A DNA stretch of 64,000 nt, taken from the NCBI RefSeq assembly GCF_010119615.1, contig NZ_QOVG01000002.1, forward strand, positions 124,001 to 188,000. Reading direction: 5' to 3'. A program made the position numbers and the translations under genes. This document shows positions 29,751 to 41,263 of the stretch, piece after piece. The notes under the pieces were generated by a model. That model saw only the letters and a list, made by a program, of their open reading frames with translations. It did no database searches and was not told where the DNA came from. This DNA is from Pseudoxanthomonas gei. Lineage in GTDB: Bacteria > Pseudomonadota > Gammaproteobacteria > Xanthomonadales > Xanthomonadaceae. Each line of letters begins with the position of its first letter. Position 1 is the stretch's first letter.

Positions 29751-32546
29751 ATGAGCAAGCGTAAATTGCGGCGTTCCGCGCTGCCGGCCTGCATCGCCCT
29801 GGTCCTGCTCGCGCCGCTGGCGCAGGCGCAGGACGCCGAGACCGATGCCACCACCCTGGACCGCATCGAGGTGACCGGATCCAACATCCCGCGCAGCCAG
29901 GTGGAGACCGCCTCGCCGGTCCAGGTGATCAACCGCGAGGAGATCGACCGCACCGGCAAGGCCACCCTCGCCGAGTACCTGCAGACACTGACCAGCGATG
30001 GCGCCGGTTCCATTCCCAAGACCTTCGGCAACGGCTTTGCCGGCGGTGGCGCGGGCATATCGTTGCGCGGGTTGGGCGCGGCCTCCACGCTGGTGCTGTT
30101 GAACGGCCGGCGCCTGGCGCCCTACGGGCTGGCGGACGACGGGCAGAAGGTATTCACCGACCTCAGCGTGATCCCGATGGATGCGGTGGAACGTGTGGAA
30201 GTGCTGCGTGACGGCGCCTCGGCCATCTACGGTTCTGACGCGATTGCCGGCGTGGTCAACATCATCCTGCGCCGCGATTTCAATGGCGTCACCGGCAAGG
30301 CCTCGTACGGCACCTCGGGTGACAGCGATGGCAATGCGCGCAAGGCCTCGTTCACCGCGGGCACCGGCAACCTGTCCGAGGATGGCTTCAACGCCTTCTT
30401 CAGCATCGATGTCGGCAAGACCGACGAGATCCTGGTCAGCGAGCGCCGCAACCGCAAGTGGATAGGCACCGGCGACATCCGGCCGTGGGGCTACAGCATC
30501 GAAGGCAGCCAGTTCCTGACCGGTTTCATCACTCCGGGCGTCATCGATCCCGATACCGGCGAGCTGCTGGCCGGCAACGCCACCAGTTCGCCCGCCGGCA
30601 GCGTGCGCGGCGCCGACGGCCAGTATGTGTCGTTGCCCGGCTGCGCGACGTTCTCCGATGTAACCCCGCAGGATCCCAACGGTGGCTGCCTGTGGGAGGC
30701 CGGTCGTTTCCGCAGCCTGTCGCCCAGCGAGAAGTACGGCAACTTCTTCGCCCGCGCCACCTTCTCGCTTTCCGACAATTTCGAGCTGTATTCGGAGGTC
30801 GGTTATTCGAAGAAGGAAAACGTCTTCCACAACACGCCCTCCGGCGTGTCGGGCGCGTGGGGCTACCCCGGCGGCCCGGTCAACGCCAGCAGTGGCGGCG
30901 GCGCCACCGTGCTGGGCGCCGCCCATCCGGACAACCCGCTGGGTGTCGCCGCGCGCCTGCGCTATTCGGCCTTCGACGTGGGTCCGCGCACCACCTACAA
31001 CACCAATGAATTCCGGCGCTTCGTGATCGGGCTCAAGGGTGTGTGGGGCGAGTGGGACATCGATACCGCCTTCCTGCATTCGTCCACCGTGCTGGTCAAC
31101 AAGCGCACCGGCTTCCTGCGCTACAGCGCAGTGCGCACGGCGCTCAGCGATCCCAACAGCCCGGTCGGCTACTGGCGCATCGGTGACGATGCGGGGCTGA
31201 ATTCGCAGGAGCTGTACGACTTCATTTCGCCGGAGATCCAGGCCAACGCTTCCAGCGGACTCAACATCCTGGACTTCAAGGCCTCGCGTTCGCTGATGGA
31301 CCTGTCCGGCGGCCCGCTGGGACTGGCATTGGGGGCGGAATTCCGCCGCCAGAGCACCAAGCTCTCGCCACAGACCTATACCGATGTGGGTGACATCATC
31401 GGGCTGGGCTATTCGGCCTACAGCGGCGTGCAGAAGGTCGCCGTGGCGTATGCCGAAATCGCCGCACCGGTGACCCCGACCCTGGAGCTTTCCGCCGCCT
31501 TCCGCGTGGACAAGTACCAGGGTGGCGACACCGCGACCACGCCCAAGGTCGGCTTGAAATGGAACCCCGCCGACTGGATCGCCTTGCGGGCCACCTATGC
31601 CGAAGGCTTCCGCGCGCCCAATCCCGCCGAGGCAGGCGATGGCGGCCTGGCCGCCTTCAGTACCGCCGAAGACCCCGTGCGTTGCCCCGGCGGCACGGCG
31701 GCACCGGGCGCAACCGACGCCGACTGCGCCGCGCCCATCGCCATCATCACCTCGCCCAACCCGGACCTGTCGCCCGAGGAATCCAAGAGCTATTCGGTGG
31801 GCCTGGTGCTCGATCCGACCCCGTCCACGACGCTCACCCTGGATGCCTTCCGCATCAAGCGCACCAACGAAATCAGCCCGGGCAACACCGACCTGGCGAT
31901 CGCCGCAGGCGACGTCGTGCGCGCCGACAACGACCTGCCCGGCGTGCCCAACAGCGGAACCCTGCTCGCGGTCAGCGTGGACTATGTCAACGCCAATTCC
32001 ACCACCGTGGATGGGCTGGACCTGGACGTGCGCCAGAAGTTCGAGTTGGGGCGCTACGGCAAACTGGGGATGGACCTGCAATGGACGCACATCCGTTCGT
32101 TCGAGCGCATCGAGCCGGACGGTACCCGCTTCGAATACGCAGGCACCCATGGCAACTGCGATGTGACCAACTGCGTGGGCACGCCGAAGAACCGCATCAA
32201 CTTCGGCACCACCTGGGAGGTCGGCAACTTCAGCATGAGCGGCATCGTCAACTACATCAGCGCCTTCGACAACCGCGCCTCGGAAGGGGACACCTGTGCC
32301 AATTCCTTCGCCGACGGCACCGATGCCCCGCGCGGTTGCCGCATCCCGTCGTTCTATTCGATCGACCTGTCCGCGCGCTGGCAGGCGACGAAGGCGTTCC
32401 AGCTGTTCGGCTCGGTGCAGAACGTGACCGACCGCGTCGCGCCGCTGGATCCGCTGACCTACGGCTCGATCAACTACAACCCGCTGCACTTCAGCGGGGC
32501 GATTGGTCGTTACTTCACGGTGGGAGCGAAGTTCAGCTTCAATTGA
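29751..32546 (+). CDS. TonB-dependent outer-membrane receptor (2)
   Basis: A 931-residue receptor with a Sec signal peptide (MSKRKLRRSALPACIALVLL...AQA) and a good GGAGAGAG ribosome binding site. LDRIEVTGSNIPRSQVETAS opens the plug domain (about 45-170), with VLLNGRRLAPYG and GSDAIAGVVNIILRR. The barrel runs to a C-terminal GRYFTVGAKFSFN with terminal aromatic-asparagine. The plug is clearly related to the receptor at 21426. Its position behind AraC and TolB-like regulators and before a hydroxylase suggests regulated uptake of a specific, possibly peptidic, ligand (inference). Confidence 0.94.
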   Translation: MSKRKLRRSALPACIALVLLAPLAQAQDAETDATTLDRIEVTGSNIPRSQVETASPVQVINREEIDRTGKATLAEYLQTLTSDGAGSIPKTFGNGFAGGGAGISLRGLGAASTLVLLNGRRLAPYGLADDGQKVFTDLSVIPMDAVERVEVLRDGASAIYGSDAIAGVVNIILRRDFNGVTGKASYGTSGDSDGNARKASFTAGTGNLSEDGFNAFFSIDVGKTDEILVSERRNRKWIGTGDIRPWGYSIEGSQFLTGFITPGVIDPDTGELLAGNATSSPAGSVRGADGQYVSLPGCATFSDVTPQDPNGGCLWEAGRFRSLSPSEKYGNFFARATFSLSDNFELYSEVGYSKKENVFHNTPSGVSGAWGYPGGPVNASSGGGATVLGAAHPDNPLGVAARLRYSAFDVGPRTTYNTNEFRRFVIGLKGVWGEWDIDTAFLHSSTVLVNKRTGFLRYSAVRTALSDPNSPVGYWRIGDDAGLNSQELYDFISPEIQANASSGLNILDFKASRSLMDLSGGPLGLALGAEFRRQSTKLSPQTYTDVGDIIGLGYSAYSGVQKVAVAYAEIAAPVTPTLELSAAFRVDKYQGGDTATTPKVGLKWNPADWIALRATYAEGFRAPNPAEAGDGGLAAFSTAEDPVRCPGGTAAPGATDADCAAPIAIITSPNPDLSPEESKSYSVGLVLDPTPSTTLTLDAFRIKRTNEISPGNTDLAIAAGDVVRADNDLPGVPNSGTLLAVSVDYVNANSTTVDGLDLDVRQKFELGRYGKLGMDLQWTHIRSFERIEPDGTRFEYAGTHGNCDVTNCVGTPKNRINFGTTWEVGNFSMSGIVNYISAFDNRASEGDTCANSFADGTDAPRGCRIPSFYSIDLSARWQATKAFQLFGSVQNVTDRVAPLDPLTYGSINYNPLHFSGAIGRYFTVGAKFSFN

Positions 32547-32611
32547 GCGGCGCGCAAGCACCCGGCCCCGGCAGCCCCGGGGCCTGGGCGCGTCCGGCCC
32601 GCCACCCGGCT

Positions 32612-32632
32612 GGCGTTTTTACGCCTTTTTTT
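32612..32632 (+). terminator. Intrinsic terminator after receptor 2
   Basis: GGCGT TTTT ACGCC is followed by seven Ts: a short stem with a T loop. It lies 66 bases after the receptor stop and 58 before the hydroxylase start, so the hydroxylase may be expressed only by read-through or from its own promoter. Confidence 0.65.
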
Positions 32633-32689
32633 GACTCCGGGGCGTCACCTAACCACACTTGCAAGCCTGACATCAGCGCCAGGCCCGCA

Positions 32690-33703
32690 ATGAAACTGCA
32701 AGTTCCCTTCATCCAGCTCCCCATCCTGTTCGATGCCCCGGCCATGGCCGCGGAGATCGCCGCGATCGACCCGGCGGCCTGGAGGGGACGCACCCAACGG
32801 GACGACGGCAACAGCGCGCTGACCCTGATCACTGCCGGCGGCGACCCGGACAATGACGAACTGGCCGGCGCAATGCGGCCCACCCGCTGGCTGCAGCAGT
32901 GCCCGTACGTGATGCAGGCGCTGGAGGCACTGGGCGCGACCTGGGGCAGGGCCCGCCTGATGCGGCTGTCGGGACAGGCGGAAGTGAAGCCGCACGTGGA
33001 CATCAACTATTACTGGCGCGAACGCATGCGCGTGCACGTGCCCATCGTCACTACGCCGTCGGTGCGCTTCCAGTGTGGCGAAGGCGAGATAAACATGGCC
33101 GAAGGCGAATGCTGGATCTTCGACACCTGGCGTCGGCACCGGGTGGTCAACGCCGGCAACGATACGCGCATCCACCTGGTCGCCGACACCGTGGGCGGCG
33201 CCCGCTTCTGGGACCTGCTGAGCGCCGGCCGCCCGCCCGACGCGCGTGGGCCGGACTGGAAGCCGGTTCGCATCGATGCGGGCGCGACGGCGACACCGGC
33301 GCTGGATTTCGAAACCGTCAACGCCCCGGTCGTGATGACGCCGTGGGAAGTCCGCGAACACCTGGTGTTCCTGCTGGGCGAGGTGGTGCCGCACCCGCAG
33401 CTGCCTGCCCTGCAGGTTGCGCTGCTGGCGTTCGCACGCCGCTGGCATGCGCTGTGGTCGTGTTACGGCGAACGTCGCGAAGGGTGGCCGCGCTATCGCG
33501 AACTGCTGGTGGCCACGCGGGCCGAACTGGTGGCGCTGGGCATCGACGAAGTGGGGCTGCGCAACGAAACAGGCCTGATGCAGACGTTGTGCTCGTACGT
33601 GCTGGACATGGCCCTGGCCGACGGCGATACGCGGGGCGAGGAAGCGAAGCTGGATCGCCATGGAGCGCCGCCGCCGCACGTGGGTGCGGTGACGGTCGGC
33701 TGA
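32690..33703 (+). CDS. Aspartyl/asparaginyl beta-hydroxylase-domain (2-oxoglutarate/Fe) protein
   Basis: A 337-residue protein. Residues 60-175 resemble the Asp_Arg_Hydrox double-stranded beta-helix. KPHVDINYYW provides H102-x-D104, CWIFDTWRRH provides H150, and NDTRIHLVADT provides R160 for 2-oxoglutarate, so the iron site looks complete. The remaining roughly 150 C-terminal residues are helical and unassigned. It would hydroxylate an Asp/Asn/Arg side chain of a peptide, protein or free amino acid. Together with the TPR-sulfotransferase and TonB receptors it suggests a modification/uptake locus (speculation). The ATG at 32690 is the first sensible start, since the frame upstream is receptor shadow. 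Confidence 0.87.
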   Translation: MKLQVPFIQLPILFDAPAMAAEIAAIDPAAWRGRTQRDDGNSALTLITAGGDPDNDELAGAMRPTRWLQQCPYVMQALEALGATWGRARLMRLSGQAEVKPHVDINYYWRERMRVHVPIVTTPSVRFQCGEGEINMAEGECWIFDTWRRHRVVNAGNDTRIHLVADTVGGARFWDLLSAGRPPDARGPDWKPVRIDAGATATPALDFETVNAPVVMTPWEVREHLVFLLGEVVPHPQLPALQVALLAFARRWHALWSCYGERREGWPRYRELLVATRAELVALGIDEVGLRNETGLMQTLCSYVLDMALADGDTRGEEAKLDRHGAPPPHVGAVTVG

Positions 33704-33742
33704 GCGCGGCGCGGGGCGTTTCGAGCGCTCCGGCCGGAATGA

Positions 33743-34291
33743 TCAGAACTTGGGCTTTTCCACGCTGTTTTCGTGGCGGGTCATCGACTCGCGCAGGATC
33801 TGCTTGGCTTCAGTGGCATCGCCCCAGCCGTCCAGCTTGACCCACTTGTCTTTCTCCAGGTCCTTGTAGTGCTCGAAGAAGTGGCCGATGCGCTCGAGCC
33901 AATGCGGAGACACCTGGCCGATGTCCTGGATGTGGGCGTAGCCGTTGAAGACCTTGGTCACCGGCACGGCCAGGATTTTTTCGTCGCTGCCGGCTTCGTC
34001 GGTCATGCGCAGCACGCCGACCGGACGGCAGCGGATCACCGCGCCGGGGATCAGCGACAGCGGCAGCACCACCAGCACGTCGGCCGGGTCGCCATCGCCA
34101 CACAGGGTGTGCGGCACGTAACCGTAGTTGCAGGGGTAGCGCATGGGGGTGGAGAGGATGCGGTCGACGAAGATCGCGCCGCTTTCCTTGTCCACTTCGT
34201 ATTTCACCGGCTCCGAGTCCTTCGGGATCTCGATGATGACGTTGATCTCGTCGGGCGGGTTCTTGCCGGCGGAAACGTGGTCCAGGCCCAT
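33743..34291 (-). CDS. ppa: Inorganic pyrophosphatase, soluble family I
   Basis: A 182-residue hydrolase that cleaves pyrophosphate to phosphate in the cytoplasm. The active-site stretch GDGDPADVLVVL (metal aspartates), YGYVPHTLCG, and substrate residues KYEVDKESG and WVKLDGWGD are all present. The ATG at 34291 (MGLDHVSAGK) is canonical, and the upstream frame is repeat sequence. It lies next to a membrane pyrophosphatase gene in the same direction. Confidence 0.97.
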   Translation of the reverse strand: MGLDHVSAGKNPPDEINVIIEIPKDSEPVKYEVDKESGAIFVDRILSTPMRYPCNYGYVPHTLCGDGDPADVLVVLPLSLIPGAVIRCRPVGVLRMTDEAGSDEKILAVPVTKVFNGYAHIQDIGQVSPHWLERIGHFFEHYKDLEKDKWVKLDGWGDATEAKQILRESMTRHENSVEKPKF

Positions 34292-34362
34292 GCCTTTGCT
34301 CCAACTTGCGAATACGGGGGTGCGCATTCTACCCGCTTGCCTGTTGCGCCGCAGCAGCAGAA

Positions 34363-34500
34363 CCTCCTCCCTTGCCCGCGCAGCGGGTAGGAGAGGATTG
34401 AGGAGGGGTGTCCTTGGGCGCTGAGTCTGCAGGACACGGTACTGGAACAAGGATCAAAAGCACCCCTCCTCAATCCTCCCCTGCTGTGCAAGGGAGGGGG
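34363..34500. repeat. Inverted repeat (family F), CACCCCTCCTCAATCCTCCC arms
   Basis: Two arms of about 40 bp, (TCCTCCCTTGCCCGCGCAGCG)...GGATTGAGGAGGGGTG and CACCCCTCCTCAATCC...GCAAGGGAGGGGG, are complementary and separated by about 50 bp. It fills the gap between ppa and hppA ahead of the hppA terminator. Repeats of this type are common between xanthomonad genes. Confidence 0.85.
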
Positions 34501-34502
34501 CT

Positions 34503-34530
34503 AAAAAAAGGCGGCCAAGGCCGCCTTTTC
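34503..34530 (-). terminator. Terminator of hppA
   Basis: AAAAAAAGGCGGCC AA GGCCGCCTTTTC is a strong hairpin with A and T tracts on both sides, able to work in either direction. It sits 25 bases past the hppA stop, read on the minus strand. Confidence 0.8.
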
Positions 34531-34554
34531 AGTTCTGTCGTCCAGACCCGCGCC

Positions 34555-37017
<2,463 letters not shown>

Positions 37018-37267
37018 GACCCCTCCCAAGGTTGTGGATGTCATCCAGCGGACCGCATGGGAACGAGCAACGCAACAACCGGGCAAGTCACTGGAAAACA
37101 GGCAGCGGACTTGGCGACCCCCGATGATCGGAGGCCCGTGTCGCGGTGTGTTCAGCAATCCCTGGAGCCACCCGAGTATGCCCGCATGGCATGGCAGCCG
37201 CCAGCCGCCGGGCGGGGTTCAGTCGGGCCGTGGCAGCCTGCGGCCCTGGCTAGTACCGGAGAACCCC

Positions 37268-37786
37268 ATGCGCCTGACCCCGTTGTTGTTGCTGAGCTGT
37301 CTTGTCCCGATGTCCACTGCCGTGTTCGCTGCGGCCCCCGCACCGGAGATCCAACGCCCTGTCGGCACGCCGCAAGCCATAGGCGCGGTGCACACGCTGC
37401 GCGCGATTCCCGAAGCCTGCGCGCGGCTTGAAGGCGTTTTCACCGGCGAGGCCGCCACGCCCTACAAATACACCGCGGTGCGCACCGACCCGCAATGCCA
37501 GCCTCGCGCTCGCTTCGTCGACTACGCCAAGGCGCAGCCCTCGGAAGCCAAAGGCTGGAAATTGAACGACGTCATCCGCGTGCCGGCCGCGGCCTGCCCG
37601 AAGCAGCAGGCGGTGGTGCGCGTATGGCGCAAGCCCGCGGACAACAAACCCGTGCTGGACGGGCAAGGCAGCGCGCGCGTGTACCTGGAAGATGCGAAGA
37701 AGGATGCGGCGGCCGGCAAGCCGCTTCCCGCAGTCACACTGTATGCGGCGGAGATGAAGGTGGAAGGCAAAGGCTGTGCGGGCTGA
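37268..37786 (+). CDS. Exported protein of unknown function
   Basis: A 172-residue protein with a Sec signal peptide (MRLTPLLLLSCLVPMSTAVFA-A). A GGAG sits 7 bases before the ATG at 37268. The mature part has four cysteines (in EACARLEGV, DPQCQPR, AACPKQQ, GKGCAG), spaced so that two disulphides are possible, and a positively charged C-terminal half. I do not recognise a family. It is divergent from hppA, with a promoter gap of 250 bases. Confidence 0.75.
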   Translation: MRLTPLLLLSCLVPMSTAVFAAAPAPEIQRPVGTPQAIGAVHTLRAIPEACARLEGVFTGEAATPYKYTAVRTDPQCQPRARFVDYAKAQPSEAKGWKLNDVIRVPAAACPKQQAVVRVWRKPADNKPVLDGQGSARVYLEDAKKDAAAGKPLPAVTLYAAEMKVEGKGCAG

Positions 37787-37798
37787 TCACCCGTAATG

Positions 37799-37830
37799 AA
37801 GAAAGGCCGCTTGCGCGGCCTTTCTTTTAT
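37799..37830. terminator. Bidirectional terminator between convergent genes
   Basis: AAGAAAGGCCGC TTGC GCGGCCTTTCTTTTA: a 12-bp stem with A-tract and T-tract ends. It can terminate the exported-protein gene on the plus strand and the DUF2846-type gene on the minus strand. Confidence 0.85.
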
Positions 37831-37845
37831 GTTCCAGCCGGATGA

Positions 37846-38349
37846 TTACTGCTTGATCGGCTTGGCGGGCTTGAGCTTGCTCGACATGCCGTCAAACACG
37901 GCCTGGTCCGACGGTGACAGGTTCGGTCGGCCCGCCATGAAGCCCATGGTGATGCTGCCGATCACGTAGTAGGTCTCGCCGGCTTCGACTTCCAGATTGA
38001 GGATGTCCTTGGCTTCGGAATGCACGGTGTATTCGTGCGCGCCCGGATCGGCCACGTGCACGAAGTAGGTACCGCTGCTCAGTTTGCCCAGCTCGGTTTC
38101 GCCTTCGCGCACCTTGTAGTTGATGGCGGCGCCGGCGAATTTCTTCTCGCGGAAAAACACGATCTGGCCCTTGCCGGCGGGCGCTGCACCGATTGCACCA
38201 GCGGGTGCGGCAGCAACGGCAGTGGCCGTGGCTTCGGCTCCAGGCGCAGCGACCGTGGCCTCTGCCGCGACGGATGCTTCTCCGGCATTGGCGAAAAACG
38301 GGCAGACCAGGATCAGGGACAGCAAAGAACGGTGCAGCGTCGAACGCAT
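37846..38349 (-). CDS. Exported DUF2846-type protein
   Basis: A 167-residue protein with a signal peptide (MRSTLHRSLLSLILVCPFFANA), then an Ala-rich linker (about 23-58). A beta-rich domain follows, with GQIVFFREKKFAGAAINYKV and GTYFVHVADPGAHEYTVHSE, resembling DUF2846 lipoprotein-like domains of unknown function. There is no lipobox cysteine, so it is likely periplasmic. It starts two bases after the end of the exported-protein gene upstream, so the two form an operon. Confidence 0.8.
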   Translation of the reverse strand: MRSTLHRSLLSLILVCPFFANAGEASVAAEATVAAPGAEATATAVAAAPAGAIGAAPAGKGQIVFFREKKFAGAAINYKVREGETELGKLSSGTYFVHVADPGAHEYTVHSEAKDILNLEVEAGETYYVIGSITMGFMAGRPNLSPSDQAVFDGMSSKLKPAKPIKQ

Positions 38350-38351
38350 GG

Positions 38352-39041
38352 TTATTCCTTTGGTGGTTGGGTGGTTTCGGTAGGTTGCGGTGTTGCATTT
38401 TCAGAGGAGCGAGAAGCCGGGTCGCCTGCTTGCGATGGCGACACGCCTGGAATTGCGGAATTCACGGCGACGGCTTTCGCCAGGTCTACCGGATGCAGAT
38501 CGATGTCCTGCGCAATCTTTGCCTGGGCCAGGGTGCCCGACGGGATTTCGATCTCCTGCCCGTGGATGAAAAGCGCGAAAGCTCCCACGACCATGGAAGT
38601 CGCCAGCGCGGCTGCGCTTTTGTCCTTGCCGCTGCCGCCCACCCTCAAGCCACGCAAGCCAATCTGCTGCCCCTGGTAGTCCAGGTAGCGCGCGGCAATC
38701 AGCAGCTCCCCGGGCTTGCCGCCTCCGCGGGACTTTTCTGCATGGATCACCTCGCCCACGCCTTCGGCGCCGGCGGCGACTAGGATGCGGTCATCGATCA
38801 TCAAAGGGCCGGCCAGGCGCAGCCTGAATTTATCGCCGCGCTTCAGCAGTGACGAATTCAGTGGGTCCTGGATCTCCAGGATGACCGGTGTTCCGTCGAC
38901 GAGGCGGCAGCATGCAGATGCTGCGCTGGGTTCTGCGATTGCGGATTGTGCAACAGGCGCGGCGGCCGACGGACCGGCTTCCTGCGCAATACAGATGGCC
39001 GACGAAGCCATCGCCAACGCGATGCCTGCAAGTTTCAGCAT
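38352..39041 (-). CDS. Exported protein of unknown function, paired with the DUF2846-type gene
   Basis: A 229-residue protein with a signal peptide (MLKLAGIALAMASSAICIA). Residues 45-170 look like a beta-rich domain (GTPVILEIQDPLNSSLLKRGDKFRLRLA, then ILVAAGAEGVGEVIHAEKS). This pattern resembles periplasmic proteins that guard against a toxic or dispersing surface, but I cannot name the family. One hydrophobic segment (SAAALATSMVVGAFALFI) follows, and the last 40 residues are Ser/Thr/Pro-rich. The two-base gap to the next gene implies co-expression. Confidence 0.7.
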   Translation of the reverse strand: MLKLAGIALAMASSAICIAQEAGPSAAAPVAQSAIAEPSAASACCRLVDGTPVILEIQDPLNSSLLKRGDKFRLRLAGPLMIDDRILVAAGAEGVGEVIHAEKSRGGGKPGELLIAARYLDYQGQQIGLRGLRVGGSGKDKSAAALATSMVVGAFALFIHGQEIEIPSGTLAQAKIAQDIDLHPVDLAKAVAVNSAIPGVSPSQAGDPASRSSENATPQPTETTQPPKE

Positions 39042-39227
39042 TGGATCCCCATCCCATGCAATTCCCCGGTGCGCAAACTAACCCAATCGCGTGACCGTGC
39101 CAATAGAGCGAAACCGGCAGACTGCGCTCGACACGCAGTGCGTTGGCGTGCATGTGAGCCTTCGCTGCATGTCTTATGATGGCCGCGCGCCGGTATTGCC
39201 GCCGGCTACCTGCCGGAGTCGCCCGCC

Positions 39228-39680
39228 ATGCCGCATGACACCGAACGCGTTGCCGACGATCACAGTGAGCAGGAGGTGTGGGCCGGTGCGCCCTCGCAAT
39301 GGCAGAACCTGGGCTGGTGGCTGGCTTGCCTGCTGGTCCTGCCGATTCCATTTGCCTTGTGGCAATGGCTGGTGGTCCGCAATACGCGCTATGTGCTCAC
39401 CGACCAGCGACTGAAATCAAGCCGCGGCGTATTCAACCGCGTCACCGATGACCTGGAGCTCTACCGCATCAAGGACACACGCTTCGAACAGAGCGTGTGG
39501 CAGCGCCTGGTCGGCGTCGGCGACATCGAACTCAACACCTCCGACACCACCACGCCACTGGTCCGGTTGAAGAATATCCAGCACGCCGACAGCGTGCGCG
39601 ACACGCTGCGTGGCCTCGTCGAAAAACGCCGCGATGCCAAGCGGGTGCGTGAGCTTGATGTGGGGCATGAGGCGATTTGA
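39228..39680 (+). CDS. Bacterial PH-domain (bPH2/DUF304) membrane protein
   Basis: A 150-residue protein. An acidic N-terminus is followed by one hydrophobic hairpin (about 27-50: LGWWLACLLVLPIPFALWQWLVV). A bPH2 domain comes next (RYVLTDQRLKSSRGVFNRVTDDLELYRIKDTRFEQS, VGDIELNTSD, then LKNIQHADSVRDTL), the pattern of YdbS/YdbT-like proteins. The function of this family is poorly defined, with membrane-associated binding likely. There is no clear operon partner. Confidence 0.82.
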   Translation: MPHDTERVADDHSEQEVWAGAPSQWQNLGWWLACLLVLPIPFALWQWLVVRNTRYVLTDQRLKSSRGVFNRVTDDLELYRIKDTRFEQSVWQRLVGVGDIELNTSDTTTPLVRLKNIQHADSVRDTLRGLVEKRRDAKRVRELDVGHEAI

Positions 39681-39740
39681 GTCGGCGCCCGACCACGAAG
39701 GCAATCATGCTGCTGCAAGACCACGCCGCGCCCCATTTTT

Positions 39741-39837
39741 TGTAGGAGCGACGCAAGTCGCGAAGCTGGGAAACCAGGGCCCCGGACCGCGACGGCAATC
39801 ATTCGACCCGCGCTTCGCGACTCGCGTCGCTCCTGCA
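39741..39837. repeat. Family A palindromic repeat
   Basis: TGTAGGAGCGACGCAAGTCGCGAAG and its complement CTTCGCGACTCGCGTCGCTCCT frame a centre unrelated to that of the copies at 5602. It lies between the PH-domain gene and pfp, which converge. Confidence 0.9.
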
Positions 39838-39880
39838 GGAGCACCAGTTGCCTGGCGTTGTGCCAGTCCAGTCGCCGCAA

Positions 39881-41137
39881 TCAACCTTCCCAGTCGGCCA
39901 GCTTCTTCTTCACCGCGACATTCTTCAGCGTCACGTAGTTGGGAAGGCCGTCGCGACCGTAGGGCGGGTAGGCTTCGCCGCGGATCAGCGGTTCCAGGTA
40001 GGTGCGGGCGGCGGCGGTGATGCCGTAGCCGTCCTTGCGCAGGAAGCTGTTCGGCATCTTCTTCTCGTGGTTGGCGACCTTGCTCAGCGGCGCGGCCTCG
40101 ATCCTCCACTTGTACGGCGCATTGGAGGTGCGCACGATCACCGGCATCACCGCGTTCTGTCCCTTCAGTGCGAACTGCACGGCGGCCTTGCCTGCGGCCT
40201 GCGCCTGCTCCCAGTCGCTCTTGCTGGCCAGGTGGCGCGCCGAACGCTGCAGGTAATCGGGCAGGGTCCAGTGCACCTTCATGCCGAGTTCGTTCTTGAC
40301 CCGGCCGGCCAGGTACGACGCCACGCCGCCCAGCTGGGTGTGGCCGAAGGAATCCTTGCCGCCGCCGGCATCGGCGACGAAGCGGCCATCGGCGTACTGG
40401 ATGCCCTCGCTGGCCACCACTACGCACCAGCCCACCTTTGCGACGACCTTCTTGACCTGGGCCAGGAAGGCGGCTTCGTCGTAGGCGCGTTCGGGGAACA
40501 GGATGATCTGCGGCGCCTCATCCGGGTTCTTGCCGGCCAGGCCCGCGGCCGCGGCCAGCCAGCCGGCGTGGCGACCCATGGCTTCGTAGACGAACACCTT
40601 GGTCGAGGTCTCGGCCATGGCCGCCACGTCCAGCGCCGCTTCGCGCACCGACACGGCGGTGTACTTGGCCGCCGAACCGAAGCCGGGGCAGGTGTCGGTC
40701 ACCGCCAGGTCGTTGTCCACGGTCTTGGGCACGCCGATGCAGGTCAGCGGGTAGTCGTAGGCCTTGGCCAGCTGCGAGACCTTGAGGGCGGTGTCGGCCG
40801 AATCGTTGCCGCCGTTGTAGAGGAACCAGCGAACGTCGTGGGCCTTGAACACTTCCAGCAGCCGCTCGTATTTGGCGCTGTCCACTTCCAGCGACTTGAG
40901 CTTGTAGCGGCACGATCCGAAGGCGCCACCGGGCGTGTGCGCCAGTGCGCGGATGGCCGCAGCCGACTCCTTGCTGGTGTCGATCAGGTCTTCGCGCAGG
41001 GCGCCCAGGATGCCGTTGCGGGCGGCCAGGACCTTGACCTTGCGGGCCCGGGCCTCGGTGATGACGGCCGAAGCCGAGGCATTGATGACGGCGGTGACGC
41101 CGCCCGATTGTGCGTAGAGGAGGGTGCCTGCAACCAT
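39881..41137 (-). CDS. pfp: Pyrophosphate-dependent phosphofructokinase
   Basis: A 418-residue 6-phosphofructokinase family protein. The phosphate-donor site reads YNGGND (residues 108-112), and PKTVDND follows at about 140. A GG[N/D]D in place of the ATP-type GGDGS marks the PPi-using subgroup. MGRHAGWLAAAAGLA and PERAY complete the sugar-phosphate site. PPi-PFK runs glycolysis reversibly using pyrophosphate. Xanthomonads are known to rely on such an enzyme. Here it lies close to ppa and hppA. Confidence 0.94.
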   Translation of the reverse strand: MVAGTLLYAQSGGVTAVINASASAVITEARARKVKVLAARNGILGALREDLIDTSKESAAAIRALAHTPGGAFGSCRYKLKSLEVDSAKYERLLEVFKAHDVRWFLYNGGNDSADTALKVSQLAKAYDYPLTCIGVPKTVDNDLAVTDTCPGFGSAAKYTAVSVREAALDVAAMAETSTKVFVYEAMGRHAGWLAAAAGLAGKNPDEAPQIILFPERAYDEAAFLAQVKKVVAKVGWCVVVASEGIQYADGRFVADAGGGKDSFGHTQLGGVASYLAGRVKNELGMKVHWTLPDYLQRSARHLASKSDWEQAQAAGKAAVQFALKGQNAVMPVIVRTSNAPYKWRIEAAPLSKVANHEKKMPNSFLRKDGYGITAAARTYLEPLIRGEAYPPYGRDGLPNYVTLKNVAVKKKLADWEG

Positions 41138-41263
41138 GGTCGGGTTCGTTCCGGATTGGTGGGATGCGGTAAGCTTGGGCCATAGCGCGGGTCCGCGCTG
41201 GCGCGGGCGAAGTCTAGCGCCGCCGCCCGGCCACCGGATATTTTTTGCTTTGGGAGTCAGGCA

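Noticed and set aside
29715..32561. Very long minus-strand open frame (over 900 codons) opposite receptor 2
   Set aside because: It lies exactly opposite a convincing TonB-dependent receptor with signal peptide and plug motifs. GC-rich codon bias leaves the antisense frame open, and its translation is low-complexity His/Arg/Gly-rich.
31559..32689. Long N-terminal extension of the Asp/Asn hydroxylase-like protein
   Set aside because: That part is an out-of-frame shadow of receptor 2 and crosses a terminator. The conserved domain starts after ATG 32690.
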